A stretch of DNA of 64,000 nucleotides from Clostridium sp. CX1 (GTDB lineage Bacteria; Bacillota; Clostridia; Clostridiales; Clostridiaceae). Under the pieces are notes generated by a model, which saw only the letters and a program-made list of their open reading frames with translations, searched no databases and was not told the origin of the DNA. Numbering within the stretch: the stretch's first letter is position 1; every line of letters begins with the position of its first letter. The stretch is taken from contig NZ_JAODOO010000004.1 of the NCBI RefSeq assembly GCF_025398335.1, positions 124,001 to 188,000 on the forward strand, written 5' to 3'. This document shows, piece after piece, positions 17,755 to 26,791 of this stretch. A program made the position numbers and the translations under genes.

Positions 17755-17779
17755 TAGACACAAAAAGTTGAACCTTTTA
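17755..17779. repeat. Inverted repeat, left end of the IS3-family element
   Basis: Starts TAGACACAAAAAG and pairs with 18923-18947 at 18 of 25 positions. It overlaps the orfB stop codon at 17777-17779. Confidence 0.7.
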
Positions 17780-18893
17780 TGCAATTCTTCTAACTAAATC
17801 TTCACATTTTTGTGGTGAGATATAACCAATGCTGCTATGTATTCTTTTTCTGTTATATCAAGCTTCTATATATTCAAATATTGCTAAACTAGCAGTATTA
17901 AAATCAAAATACCTAACAAGATGGACTTCCTCCTTTTTTAAAGAAGCATGAAAAGATTCAATACAAGCATTATCGTAGGGGCAACCTTTTGAACTGAAAG
18001 AATGGGTAATTAATTTAGTGCTGTCTATGTACTCCTTAAAAGCGGAGCTTGTGTATTGACATCCCAAATCACTATGCAAAATTAAAGCCTTAGTTGGTTT
18101 TTGAAGCCTTACGGCGTTTTTTACAGCCTTTAGAGCTAATGAAGTGTCAGTAAACTTAGACATAGAATATCCAATTATCTTTCTACTATATAAATCCATA
18201 ACTGAAGCTAAATAACACCAACCGTCTTTGACTGTATGGATATAAGTGATGTCTGTTACCCACTTTTCATTGATAGTAGTTGCTTCAAAGTTTCTTTTTA
18301 AAACGTTTTCTTGATCTGCTATTTTCCTTTTGGATGGTGATGGTTTAAATTTTTTTATTATTATAGATTTTATCCCAAGTTTCTTCATTAAGCGTTGAGT
18401 TCTCTTTAAACTAATAGTTATCCCTAATGCTTTTAGTGATTTATTTATTTTTGGTGCTCCATAACGATTCTTACTCACTTTGTAGATATTTATGATTTCT
18501 TTTTCTATCTTTTTATTTTCTAATTCTCGATTGCTTGGCCTCTTATTTAAATACCTATAATAAGAGCTCCTAGACACCTTTAAAACTTTACAAATTAGCT
18601 TAATATCATGATATTTCTTGTTGTTAGTAATAAAATCAAATACAGTAGTTATTTCCTTGCGAATATGCCCATAGCTTTTTTTAATATTTCGATTTTTTCT
18701 TCAAGCTTTGCATTTTTCTTTAATAGGTTCTTATATTCTGCTGCTGTTATGGTTGTATCTTTATCCAGCCAATTATTGTTGATTTTGATACGGCATATTC
18801 ACTACTTAACTCTGCTAGGCTTTTTCCAGAGTTATAAAGCTCTACTATTGTACTTTTGAATTCTTCTGTATATTGTTTTTGACCTCTTGCCAT
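17777..18893 (-). pseudogene. IS3-family transposase orfA/orfB, both broken
   Basis: orfA starts at the ATG at 18893 behind AAGGAGTG (MARGQKQYTEEFKSTIVELY). It loses its frame near 18770, after STIIGWIK, and resumes out of frame (DTTITAAEYKNLLKK to GIFARK). A run of seven A in the mRNA (18682-18676) would allow -1 frameshifting into orfB (SYGHIRKEITTVFDF). orfB has the DDE core: DITYIHT, HSDLGCQYTS and the final E in NACIESFHASLKKE. Codon 17860-17858 is TGA after FEYIEA, where the family has Trp; the frame then runs on as YNRKRIHSSIGYISP to a TAA at 17777. No functional transposase is expected. Confidence 0.88.
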
Positions 18894-18922
18894 TATAAAC
18901 ACTCCTTCTTTTTCTTATATTT

Positions 18923-18947
18923 TAAAGTGTTCGGTTTTCTGTATCTA
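18923..18947. repeat. Inverted repeat, right end of the IS3-family element
   Basis: Read inward on the minus strand it begins TAGATACAGAAAACC and matches the left end at 18 of 25 positions. It lies about 30 bp upstream of the orfA start. Confidence 0.7.
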
Positions 18948-18957
18948 CAATATTATA

Positions 18958-19176
18958 CTAGCACCACATTTGCTCGAAAATAATGTTAACCCAATATATA
19001 TTCGTGACTTCTTGGGGCATTCATCGGTAACCACAACAGAAATTTACGCTAGATGTAATCCCGAATTGAAACGAAAGTATATAGAAGAAGCCAGCAGTTT
19101 TATAACAGAAACCATTCCAGATTATTCAAAAACAGAAAAGAATGATTTACTGGCATGGCTTCGTAAAAATATTTAA
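18958..19176 (+). pseudogene. C-terminal fragment of a tyrosine recombinase/integrase
   Basis: About 72 codons remain, reading LAPHLLENNVNPIYIRDFLG then HSSVTTTEIYARCNPELKRK and ending AWLRKNI. The LGHSSVTTTEIY box holds the C-terminal catalytic His and nucleophile Tyr of tyrosine recombinases. The N-terminal DNA-binding part and the first catalytic residues are gone, and the fragment begins about 10 bp past the IS3-like right end. It was probably a full integrase truncated when the IS inserted or by later deletion. No ribosome site is present. Confidence 0.8.
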
Positions 19177-19178
19177 AT

Positions 19179-19245
19179 ATTATGTAAAGTGGTTATAGTT
19201 AAATAGACCAATATTTCAAGCTTAACCACTTTTACTCTACATAAT
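19179..19245. repeat. Inverted repeat after the integrase fragment
   Basis: ATTATGTA then AAGTGGTTA (19179-19195) is mirrored by TAACCACTT (19223-19231) and TACATAAT (19238-19245), 17 paired bases with a small bulge. It directly follows the integrase stop and could be its terminator or part of an attachment or element end. Confidence 0.5.
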
Positions 19246-19261
19246 AAACAACTTTGCATAA

Positions 19262-20082
19262 GATGAGACACCTGTCCAAGTTTTGATGGAGCCTGGTAGG
19301 AAAAACTCATCGGATTCCTATATGTGGGTTTACAGCACCTATGCAGGGAGCAAGAAGCCTACACGGCTCTTTGACTACCAACCTTCACGAAGTGGTGACT
19401 GTTCTCAAAAGTTCTTAAAAGGTTTCAAGGGATTTCTACATACGGATGCATACAGTGGCTACAATAAGGTCCCGGAAATAACCAGATACTTCTGCCAGGC
19501 GCATCTAAGACGTTACTTCGTAGAAGCCATTCCAAAGGACATCAGCAGCCCTGAAGCTACTCTCCCCGCAAAGAGACTTGAGTTCTGCAATAAACTCTTT
19601 GAGATAGAGAAATTACTCACAAACCTCTCGCCGGAAAAAAGAAAGTCCAAGCGTCTTGAAACAGAAAAGCCGATTCTTGATGCCTTTTGGTCATGGGTTG
19701 ATTCAGTAAGATCTAACTGTTTACCTAAAGCTAAGATTGGCAAAGCAATGGAATATGCACTTAATCATAAGGATGGTTTATGAAGTATCTCCTTGATGGC
19801 AATTGTGTAATCTCCAATAGTATCTCGGAAAATAACATACGCCCTTTTACCATTGATCGTAAGAACTGGCTCTTCAATGGAAGTCCAAAAGGAGCTAGCG
19901 CAAGTGCAACAGTCTGCAGTATAATTTAGACTTCAAAGGCCATCGGCTTGAACCCGTATAGTTACCTTCAGTTTTTGTTTAAACAACTTCCAGCGGTTCA
20001 GTTCGAAGCAAATCCAGAATTCTTAGAGGAATTCCTGCCTTGGGATTCATGGGTACAGGGTTCCTGTAAAAAGAATAATTAA
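19262..20082 (+). pseudogene. IS66-family transposase (TnpC) remnant
   Basis: Only the C-terminal half survives. The frame starts DETPVQVLMEPGRKNSSDSY and continues through FLHTDAYSGYNKV and a CQAHLRR-type stretch. A frameshift after NHKDG (about 19780) moves it to the frame with SENNIRPFTIDRKNW and GSPKGASASATVCSI. There a TAG replaces a conserved Glu codon, before the ending LPWDSWVQGS. N-terminal regions and the accessory genes of IS66 elements are missing. The codon use and higher GC differ from neighbouring genes, in keeping with transfer. Confidence 0.85.
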
Positions 20083-20140
20083 ATCGAAAAGTACGGCCAC
20101 CTTATCGGATTGCCGTTTCTATTTAGCCCTACACTAGGTA

Positions 20141-20153
20141 ATTTATCGCTTAC
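20141..20153. repeat. Probable right end of the IS66 remnant
   Basis: ATTTATCGCTTAC is the reverse of GTAAGCGATAAAT; the GTAAGCG start resembles IS66-family terminal repeats. It lies 59 bp past the transposase remnant stop. The left end is missing, so pairing cannot be checked. Confidence 0.45.
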
Positions 20154-20256
20154 CAAAAATATATTTTATCTATACAAAATCAAGATAAAATGAGTAAAAG
20201 CCCAGATTATTTAAAATATAAAGTAATTAAGCCTATAAATGCAAATTATTTCAATT

Positions 20257-20312
20257 GCAAGTTGATGACATTGCCCCCGAGGGTCTTTTCAAAAGACTTG
20301 CCTTGAACTTGC
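20257..20312. repeat. Nested palindrome downstream of wecB
   Basis: Outer arms GCAAGTT (20257-20263) and AACTTGC (20306-20312) enclose a perfect inner hairpin GTCTTTT-C-AAAAGAC (20283-20297) beside a local GC-rich patch (TTGCCCCCGAGGG). It could be a terminator-like structure or another element's end. It lies 61 bp from the wecB stop. Confidence 0.5.
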
Positions 20313-20373
20313 TAATTCCCTAATCTATTTATATTAATAAATTTAATTTTCTTGTAAAGTAGAGAAATGTCTA

Positions 20374-21429
20374 TTAAAAACTATTTAATATTTCTAATAT
20401 TTTTTCACATGATCTTCCATCACCAAATATGTTTTTCTGTTTTATTTTTGGTTCGAACTTTATAATACAATTTAATATTTTATCCTTATTAGTGCCAACA
20501 ACTTCATTCCATCCATTTTCTACAGTTTCAACCCACTCAGTTTCATCTCTCATAGTTATACATGGTTTCTTCATAAAAAAGGCTTCTTTTTGAACTCCAC
20601 CACTATCAGTAACAATCTTTTCAGAATTCATTTCAAGATTTATCATATCTAAATAACCTACAGCATCTATTACTTTTATATTTTTATTAAAAGTTAAATC
20701 ATAGTCACTTATATATTTTTTTGTTCTAGGATGCAATGGCAATATTACATTTTTTCCACATTCATTTAACGCTTGAATTATATTCTTCAATCTATCTATG
20801 CTATTAGTATTTTCAGCTCTATGTATAGTTGTCAGTATATACTTATCTGGTTCTACATCTAAATCTTGTATAATATTGTATTTTTCTTCTGCTAACTTTT
20901 TAAAATTAAGTATAGCATCAAACATCACATCTCCTACATTAAATACTCCTGCTGTAATTCTCTCATTACTTAGATTATTCAAAGCTGAAGCTGTAGGAAC
21001 AAATAATAATTTTGATAAATGATCTGTCAAAACTCTATTTTGCTCTTCAGGCATATTCTTATTAAAACTTCTGAGTCCTGCTTCTATATGTGCTACTGGA
21101 ATTAAAAGTTTACTTGCACATAGAGCCCCTGCTAAAGTAGAGTTAGTATCGCCGTAAACTAATACTAAATCTGGCTTCTCTTTTAAATATATATCTTCAA
21201 GTTTAATAAGCATAGAACCAGTTTGATGACCATGATTGCCTGATCCAACTTCTATATTGTAATCTGGTTTTGGTATCTTAAGTTCATCAAAAAATACCCT
21301 ACACATATTCTTATCATAATGTTGTCCTGTATGTACAAGTACTTCGTGATGGTCTTTTCTTATTATATTTGAAACTGCAGCAGCTTTTATAAACTGCGGT
21401 CTTGTCCCAATAACAGTTAATATTTTCAT
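20374..21429 (-). CDS. wecB: UDP-N-acetylglucosamine 2-epimerase (non-hydrolysing)
   Basis: This enzyme interconverts UDP-GlcNAc and UDP-ManNAc for surface glycans. The 351-residue product has the family landmarks: GTRPQFIKAA (residues about 8-17), HTGQHYDKNM, AHIEAGLRSFNKNMPEEQNR, HRAEN near residue 204 and DSGGVQKEAF near residue 277. Length is typical. It is the last gene of the glycan set that follows the flagellins; 307 bp of gene-free DNA separates it from the radical SAM gene, and an IS66 remnant lies beyond it. Its product could feed a ManNAc-derived sugar to the flagellin glycan, but general wall polymers are equally possible. Confidence 0.93.
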   Translation of the reverse strand: MKILTVIGTRPQFIKAAAVSNIIRKDHHEVLVHTGQHYDKNMCRVFFDELKIPKPDYNIEVGSGNHGHQTGSMLIKLEDIYLKEKPDLVLVYGDTNSTLAGALCASKLLIPVAHIEAGLRSFNKNMPEEQNRVLTDHLSKLLFVPTASALNNLSNERITAGVFNVGDVMFDAILNFKKLAEEKYNIIQDLDVEPDKYILTTIHRAENTNSIDRLKNIIQALNECGKNVILPLHPRTKKYISDYDLTFNKNIKVIDAVGYLDMINLEMNSEKIVTDSGGVQKEAFFMKKPCITMRDETEWVETVENGWNEVVGTNKDKILNCIIKFEPKIKQKNIFGDGRSCEKILEILNSF

Positions 21430-21736
21430 CGAAGTTTCAACTCCATTCCGATTTCTTCAACATCCAAACTATGTTTTTAGCTTTCTTTACTAGCTGCCTC
21501 ACTTTCAGTAGTTTTTTCTCAATTATGTCTAGCATCTTCTGTCTGTACTGCACCCGTGTAGCCTCTTTTCCAATTTAACTTTAGTTCTTCTTCATTCATG
21601 TCTATGCCCTTGCCTCTAAATGCTATTTAACTTATTATTCTATCGCAACACGAAAGAGTGATTGGGCTTATTACTTCCATCTGTATTTTTGACCGTTCAA
21701 TTACATTATTTAGATCTAAAATCACTCACTTTACAA
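21430..21736. other. Gene-free stretch between wecB and the radical SAM gene
   Basis: On the minus strand a short open segment (MNEEELKLNWKRGYTGAVQT) is followed by stops in all frames. It has no family I can name and may be a remnant. No clear promoter was seen. Confidence 0.4.
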
Positions 21737-23245
21737 CTAGTCCAATTCATAATTTGGCCAATTTGATCTTAATTTCCAAGATAAATCTACTAACTTTTTA
21801 AATTTAATTTCATCAAAGTTCTTCTCACACTCTTCTATTTCAGCAAAATATTTTCTAGGTAAATTCACATATAAACTATATACCCTTCTAAAGTTTGAAA
21901 TTTCCATTGGTGTCATCTTCTGATTTCTAAGTATAGATTGTTCTGTAAATGTTCTAGCCATCTCATTTCCAGTTATAAATCCATTTTTAATACAATATTC
22001 TCTTAATGGAACACCAACAAAAGGGAAGAATATAGACATTATAGACAAATACGGATTTATCTTTCTTACCAAATTAATTGTTTCGAAGACTTCTTCTCTA
22101 GTTTCTGTTGGAAAACCAATCATAACATATGCTCTAGAATAAATTTTATACCTATGCATCAGTTTAAAAGCATTTATAGTCTGTTCATGTGTGGTGAATC
22201 TATTACATATCTCATTTAGTATTCTTTTTGAACCAGTCTCTACTCCACAAGACATCTCAATATGTACACCCATGCTTGATAAAAGTCTTATTTTACTTTC
22301 ACATACACTTTCCGGTCTTGCTTGAATAATTATCGGAAGATTTATGTGTTCTTTATACCAACCACAAAAATCCTCTAATTTTTCCTCAGAAATGTTTAAA
22401 AAATTTTCATCCAAGAATTGAATCAAATTAAAACCTTGTTCTTTTTTATTTAATATATCTTGTTTTAATTTATCTATTTCTTTAAATCTTACAAATTTAC
22501 CCTTATCCTTATATAGATTTTTTAAAGCTGTATTTACACAATAATTACAATTATAAGGGCATCCTCTAGACAATTCAATGATAGCCTTTTTATACATCTT
22601 ACCTTCAAATGGTTTCAAAAAATAATCTTCAGAATTGTAAAATTCATAATCTGTTTCATATTCCCATAGTCTATCTTCAGAAATTAGATCTCTAATTGGA
22701 TTTTTGAATATTTTTCCATTTTCCTTGACCCAAATATTTTTAATATCTGTAACGGCACAATTTTCTTTGTATTTTTCAATAAATTCTTCAAATGCCTCCT
22801 CACCTTCTCCAATACAAATTGCATCTACATACTTATTTTCTATAACTTGTTGTGGAGAAAAAGTAGCATGAACTCCGCCTACAAATGTAAATGGCTTGTT
22901 ATCGAATTCTACATTTTGTATTAGTTGTAAAAACAAATCATATTCTAACGAATTAGCACTAACTGCTAATATATCTGGTTCAAATTCTTTTATTTTATAG
23001 TTAAACTCTTTAAACATGCTTTCATATGGTTTCATCTCTTTTTTAGGAATTTGATCCTTAACGGGTTTAAATTCACCGGAAAATGTTCTATCCTCAGCTG
23101 CAGTTGGTTTTTTATGGTAAAAAGATGTTTCAAAGTATTCTACTTCACATCCTAATCTTTTTGCAATAGGTGCTAATATCGTTATTGCATTGGATACCAC
23201 ACCCTCATTACTTGAATTTGGAAATAAAAACAATACTTTCAACAT
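21737..23245 (-). CDS. B12-binding-domain radical SAM protein
   Basis: A 502-residue radical SAM enzyme of the B12-binding class. An N-terminal cobalamin-binding-like Rossmann region (MLKVLFLFPNSSNEG to about residue 160, with GGVHATFSPQQVI and GEGEEAFEEFI) precedes the 4Fe-4S motif CPYNCNYC (residues about 229-236). The SAM barrel follows (FLDENFL, ARPESV, MSCGVETGSKRIL, MIGFPTETREE). Such enzymes often methylate unactivated carbons or rearrange substrates. Its place among sugar epimerase and glycosyltransferase genes suggests modification of a nucleotide sugar or glycan; this is inference. A strong AAGGGGGG ribosome site precedes the ATG. Confidence 0.88.
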   Translation of the reverse strand: MLKVLFLFPNSSNEGVVSNAITILAPIAKRLGCEVEYFETSFYHKKPTAAEDRTFSGEFKPVKDQIPKKEMKPYESMFKEFNYKIKEFEPDILAVSANSLEYDLFLQLIQNVEFDNKPFTFVGGVHATFSPQQVIENKYVDAICIGEGEEAFEEFIEKYKENCAVTDIKNIWVKENGKIFKNPIRDLISEDRLWEYETDYEFYNSEDYFLKPFEGKMYKKAIIELSRGCPYNCNYCVNTALKNLYKDKGKFVRFKEIDKLKQDILNKKEQGFNLIQFLDENFLNISEEKLEDFCGWYKEHINLPIIIQARPESVCESKIRLLSSMGVHIEMSCGVETGSKRILNEICNRFTTHEQTINAFKLMHRYKIYSRAYVMIGFPTETREEVFETINLVRKINPYLSIMSIFFPFVGVPLREYCIKNGFITGNEMARTFTEQSILRNQKMTPMEISNFRRVYSLYVNLPRKYFAEIEECEKNFDEIKFKKLVDLSWKLRSNWPNYELD

Positions 23246-23293
23246 GCTGTCCCCCCTTACATTTAATAGCTTTGCTTATGAATTTGTGTATAA

Positions 23294-24184
23294 TTAAATT
23301 CTTTTCATTATATTCTCGCATACTCTATCTACTCCTTCCTCTAAGGAAACAAGGTTTTCAAATCCTAGTAATTCCTTTTGTCGTTGCAAATTAGGCTGTT
23401 TAACTAAAGTCATTCTATTAGGAAGATTAATAACATTTATTAAATCTTCACTTGCTCCTAATTTTATTCTAATCATATCTGCTAATTCATATATTGATCT
23501 AACATCAGGATTACCAATATTAATTGCTAAGTAGTTTTCTACTCTTGTTGCAGCTTCTATAGCTCTTACAGCATCAGATATATGCATCCATCCTCTAGCT
23601 GAACCATCATGAACTTCTATACTTCTACCTGTAGCCAAATTATATGCAAATCTAATCATTGCAGAACGATGATCACCTAGATCTTCATTCTCATCATATA
23701 TCATAAATGGCCTTAATGTAACTGCTCTCAGTCCATGTTGTTTTACTTCATATTCAACTAGTTGTTCAGCAAGTAGTTTAGATAATCCATATCTATTATT
23801 AGGCTTAGGAAGACAACTTTCATCCATTATACTATTATTGGGTCCGTATACTTCAGATGTTGAAAAATTAATAAGCTTAGCATCACAGTACTTGGCCAGT
23901 TCTATGATATTTTGGGTTCCAACTATATTAGTATGAATTGCCATACTTGCTGATTGTTCGCAAGTTACTCTACTTACCATAGCAGCTAGATGAAAAATAT
24001 AATCCGGTTTGAAATCAAAAGCCTTAATTAAATCAATTGGTTTTGTTATATCTGCCATATAATAATTTTGTCTATATCCTGGTTTTATATCATAAGCGAC
24101 TACATCATAATCATTCTCTTTTAAATATTGCACAAGTGGTTTTCCAACATTTCCTTCTGATCCAATAACTAATGCCTTTTTCAC
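23294..24184 (-). CDS. NAD-dependent nucleotide-sugar epimerase/dehydratase
   Basis: An extended short-chain dehydrogenase of 296 residues. The N-terminal cofactor loop GSEGNVGKP (residues about 8-16), FHLAAMVSRVTCEQSA and the YGLSK active-site Tyr/Lys near residue 132 are visible, with a catalytic-type STSEVYG before it. The family includes UDP-glucose 4-epimerases and GDP/dTDP-sugar dehydratases, and substrate is not predictable from this. It begins 2 bp after the stop of the large TPR-glycosyltransferase and is followed 48 bp later by the radical SAM gene, so they form one operon. Confidence 0.88.
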   Translation of the reverse strand: MKKALVIGSEGNVGKPLVQYLKENDYDVVAYDIKPGYRQNYYMADITKPIDLIKAFDFKPDYIFHLAAMVSRVTCEQSASMAIHTNIVGTQNIIELAKYCDAKLINFSTSEVYGPNNSIMDESCLPKPNNRYGLSKLLAEQLVEYEVKQHGLRAVTLRPFMIYDENEDLGDHRSAMIRFAYNLATGRSIEVHDGSARGWMHISDAVRAIEAATRVENYLAINIGNPDVRSIYELADMIRIKLGASEDLINVINLPNRMTLVKQPNLQRQKELLGFENLVSLEEGVDRVCENIMKRI

Positions 24185-24186
24185 TA

Positions 24187-26565
24187 TTATATCTCCTCAC
24201 ATATTTCTAATAAATTTTTTCTTATGTATGATATACTTTCTTCAAATTTAGTATATCTATTAATTTTATAATTCTCTAAAAGATTTTTGCATCTATTAAT
24301 AGATTCTTGTAAAACATCCAATTTTTCTTTTTTAGATAGTTTTAATTCCCATGTTCCATATACTTTATAATCATTTATATAATATTTAATTAAATTGTAG
24401 TAGTATCCTGCGAAGAATACTATATCTAACTGTTTTTGTTCTTCTTCATTTTCACCAATAAACTTTAAATCCATATAATATTTTCTATCAAAATTACATA
24501 TAATATAATCAATTATAGCAAGAACTTCTTTTAATCTACTTCTTAAGTTAAAAGTCATATTGTTTGTATGATATCTATACTTAAACATAGGATAATTTAT
24601 TTTTTTATACTTGACCCCTCTTTTAATTGCAATCAAAGCATTTAAAGTATCATTTGAACCCTCTCCAAATTTTTCCCACGAATAATTATTTTTTCTATAA
24701 AAATTTGTTTTATGCATAGCAAATAAGTAAGGAAAAGGTCCTGATCCAAAAGAATTAAATGTGTGATTAACTACTTTTCTATCATCTAAATTATCTATAT
24801 TAACATAGCTTAAAAAATCAGATTTTTCATTAATTATTACTTCATCACCATATATAATATCAAATTTCTCTTGATAATTGATATGCTCTTTAAGAAACTT
24901 TTCAACAGTATCTTTTTCAGCAATCATGTCATCTGCACTTAATATTATAAAATAATCCCCCTTACATAAACTGTCAATAAATTTTCTTATTCCATATAAA
25001 TATCCTTTATTGTGTTTATTATATATACACTTAATAAAATCGTACTTTTCTTTATATTTGTTCATTATTTCTCTGCTATTATCAGTAGAACAATCATCAA
25101 TTATAATCACTTCTATATTTTTATAAGTTTGTTTAATTACCGATAAGATACATTCTTCTATATATTGAGAATAATTATAGTTAGTAATACAAATTGAGAC
25201 CAATGGTAGTTGGTTATTTTCTTCAACGGGTTCTTTACAAATTTTTAACTCTTTTACACAGGATTTTATACTCTTTATTTGATTTTCATATGAATAGTTT
25301 TTAGCTATAAATTCTTTATATTCATTAGATGAATATTTTCCATTATAAATCATACTAATTGCTTCTGTAATTGTATTCCACACATAATCCTCTGAATAGA
25401 TGTTTTTAGCTCCTACAAAGTTATGAACAATAGGTTTTATTCCTTTAGCCATTGCCTGCATAACACTCACATTTTGAGATTCGAGTACACTAGTACATAG
25501 TATATAATTTTTATCTTCAAGCCATCTGTCTAAATCATCCTGCCACCCTTCATATATTACACTATTCTCCAAACCAAATTCTCTAAGCATTTGATTATAG
25601 TATAATACATCTCTGTCATCTTGAAACTGACCTGCAATATACAGTTTATACCTATGATCTTTATCGTAAATTGCTTTAAATGCATGTAGTAACAATAAGG
25701 GACCTTTTTTATAATTTATATATCCAACATAAGCAATATTAAATCCTGATTTTCTTTCTTTAAATGTGTACTTTGATAAATCTATACCATTTTGAATTAT
25801 TAAAGTTTTATCTTTGCTAATCTTAAACTTTTCAATTACAAAATCTCTAATATGCTTAGCTACAAAAATAATTTTATCTACATTGTTCCAGTAAACATTA
25901 CTAGGATAACCAGCAAAAGCCTCATAACTATGCAATCTACATAATATCTTTTTCTCACCTGCTAATCTGTGCTTACTCCCATAGGCCACAAGTTCATCGC
26001 ACCACTCAAACCAACAAATATCTGCCCATTTCATTCCTTCATCGATTTGATTATATTCATTTACAATTATTTTTTTGGTTTCATATTCATAAGATAGTCC
26101 TTTAATAATATCACCTAAAAAACTATCCATTCCTTGCTTAACAAAAAAAACTACTTTACTTTTAGGCTTAGTTAACCCTGTATCACTTTCTTTTTTAAAT
26201 TTATTAATAGTTCCTTCTAATTCTTTTCTTATGTCATGATTACTACAATTTTCTAATGCCTTGCAATAATAACTATAAGCCTCATAAATTTCTCCGTTTT
26301 GTTCGCATACATATGCCAAATTATAATTCAAGTCAAAGTTATCATAATCATACTTTAATCCAACTTTTATAATTTCCTTTGCTTCATCAAATTTACCTTC
26401 TATTATAAAAATAACTGCCTTCATAGAATAAGCATTGGGATCATCCTGCACCATCGCAAGATATTGATTTAGTAAACTATCCGCCTCTTCTAGTCTATTG
26501 TTATTTATAAGGAGTTCTATGTTGCCTTTTATTTCTTCTTTAATAGAATCAATACTATTATTCAT
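24187..26565 (-). CDS. TPR protein with two glycosyltransferase domains (GT4-like and GT2)
   Basis: A 792-residue probable flagellin glycosyltransferase. From the N-terminus: TPR-like helical repeats (residues about 20-135, with NAYSMKAVIFIIEGKFDEAK and YNLAYVCEQNGEIYEAYSYY), a GT4-type domain (NIAYVGYINYKKGPLLLLHA, then SVLESQNVSVMQAMAKG near residue 385), and a C-terminal GT2 domain (SICITNYNYSQYIEECILS, then IIIDDCSTDNS and LSADDMI with an Asp motif). The ATG at 26565 has GAAGGG nearby and is preferred over two upstream starts. Two transferase domains in one chain could add consecutive sugars. It follows a second TPR-glycosyltransferase and precedes the epimerase. Confidence 0.85.
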   Translation of the reverse strand: MNNSIDSIKEEIKGNIELLINNNRLEEADSLLNQYLAMVQDDPNAYSMKAVIFIIEGKFDEAKEIIKVGLKYDYDNFDLNYNLAYVCEQNGEIYEAYSYYCKALENCSNHDIRKELEGTINKFKKESDTGLTKPKSKVVFFVKQGMDSFLGDIIKGLSYEYETKKIIVNEYNQIDEGMKWADICWFEWCDELVAYGSKHRLAGEKKILCRLHSYEAFAGYPSNVYWNNVDKIIFVAKHIRDFVIEKFKISKDKTLIIQNGIDLSKYTFKERKSGFNIAYVGYINYKKGPLLLLHAFKAIYDKDHRYKLYIAGQFQDDRDVLYYNQMLREFGLENSVIYEGWQDDLDRWLEDKNYILCTSVLESQNVSVMQAMAKGIKPIVHNFVGAKNIYSEDYVWNTITEAISMIYNGKYSSNEYKEFIAKNYSYENQIKSIKSCVKELKICKEPVEENNQLPLVSICITNYNYSQYIEECILSVIKQTYKNIEVIIIDDCSTDNSREIMNKYKEKYDFIKCIYNKHNKGYLYGIRKFIDSLCKGDYFIILSADDMIAEKDTVEKFLKEHINYQEKFDIIYGDEVIINEKSDFLSYVNIDNLDDRKVVNHTFNSFGSGPFPYLFAMHKTNFYRKNNYSWEKFGEGSNDTLNALIAIKRGVKYKKINYPMFKYRYHTNNMTFNLRSRLKEVLAIIDYIICNFDRKYYMDLKFIGENEEEQKQLDIVFFAGYYYNLIKYYINDYKVYGTWELKLSKKEKLDVLQESINRCKNLLENYKINRYTKFEESISYIRKNLLEICEEI

Positions 26566-26743
26566 ATTTTCCCTTCTTCCCCTTAGAAACATATTTAGTT
26601 CTCTATAATTTATTGCTAAACTTTGATTAAATAGTAACATTATTCTGAATAGTTTTCTGTAATTTATTTCCTGTTATATTCATTCTAATATATTATATAT
26701 CGCCTAAATTCATCAAATATTGATAGCATTTTTTCAATTAATA

Positions 26744-26774
26744 AAAGAGATGCACTTGATAAATACACCTCTTT
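26744..26774 (-). terminator. Hairpin between the two TPR-glycosyltransferase genes
   Basis: AAAGAGATG (26744-26752) and CACCTCTTT (26766-26774) pair over 9 bp on the minus strand, with one G-U wobble, and are followed by TTATTAATT. It begins 18 bp after the stop at 26792. It may attenuate rather than stop transcription into the next gene. Confidence 0.6.
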
Positions 26775-26791
26775 AACCATATTAAACCATC

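Larger units (their letters stand above)
17755..18947 (-). mobile_element. Degenerate IS3-family (IS150-group) insertion sequence
   Basis: About 1.2 kb, bounded by imperfect 25-bp inverted repeats (17755-17779 and 18923-18947, 18 of 25 matching). It encodes an orfA/orfB pair with a slippery T7 on the plus strand (A7 in the mRNA) at 18676-18682. Both ORFs are damaged, so the element is unlikely to transpose. It lies just upstream of the HD-GYP remnant and next to an integrase fragment. No convincing target duplication was seen. Confidence 0.85.

Noticed and set aside
17755-18947. Active transposon
   Set aside because: Both ORFs contain frame or stop lesions, so no complete transposase can be made from this copy.
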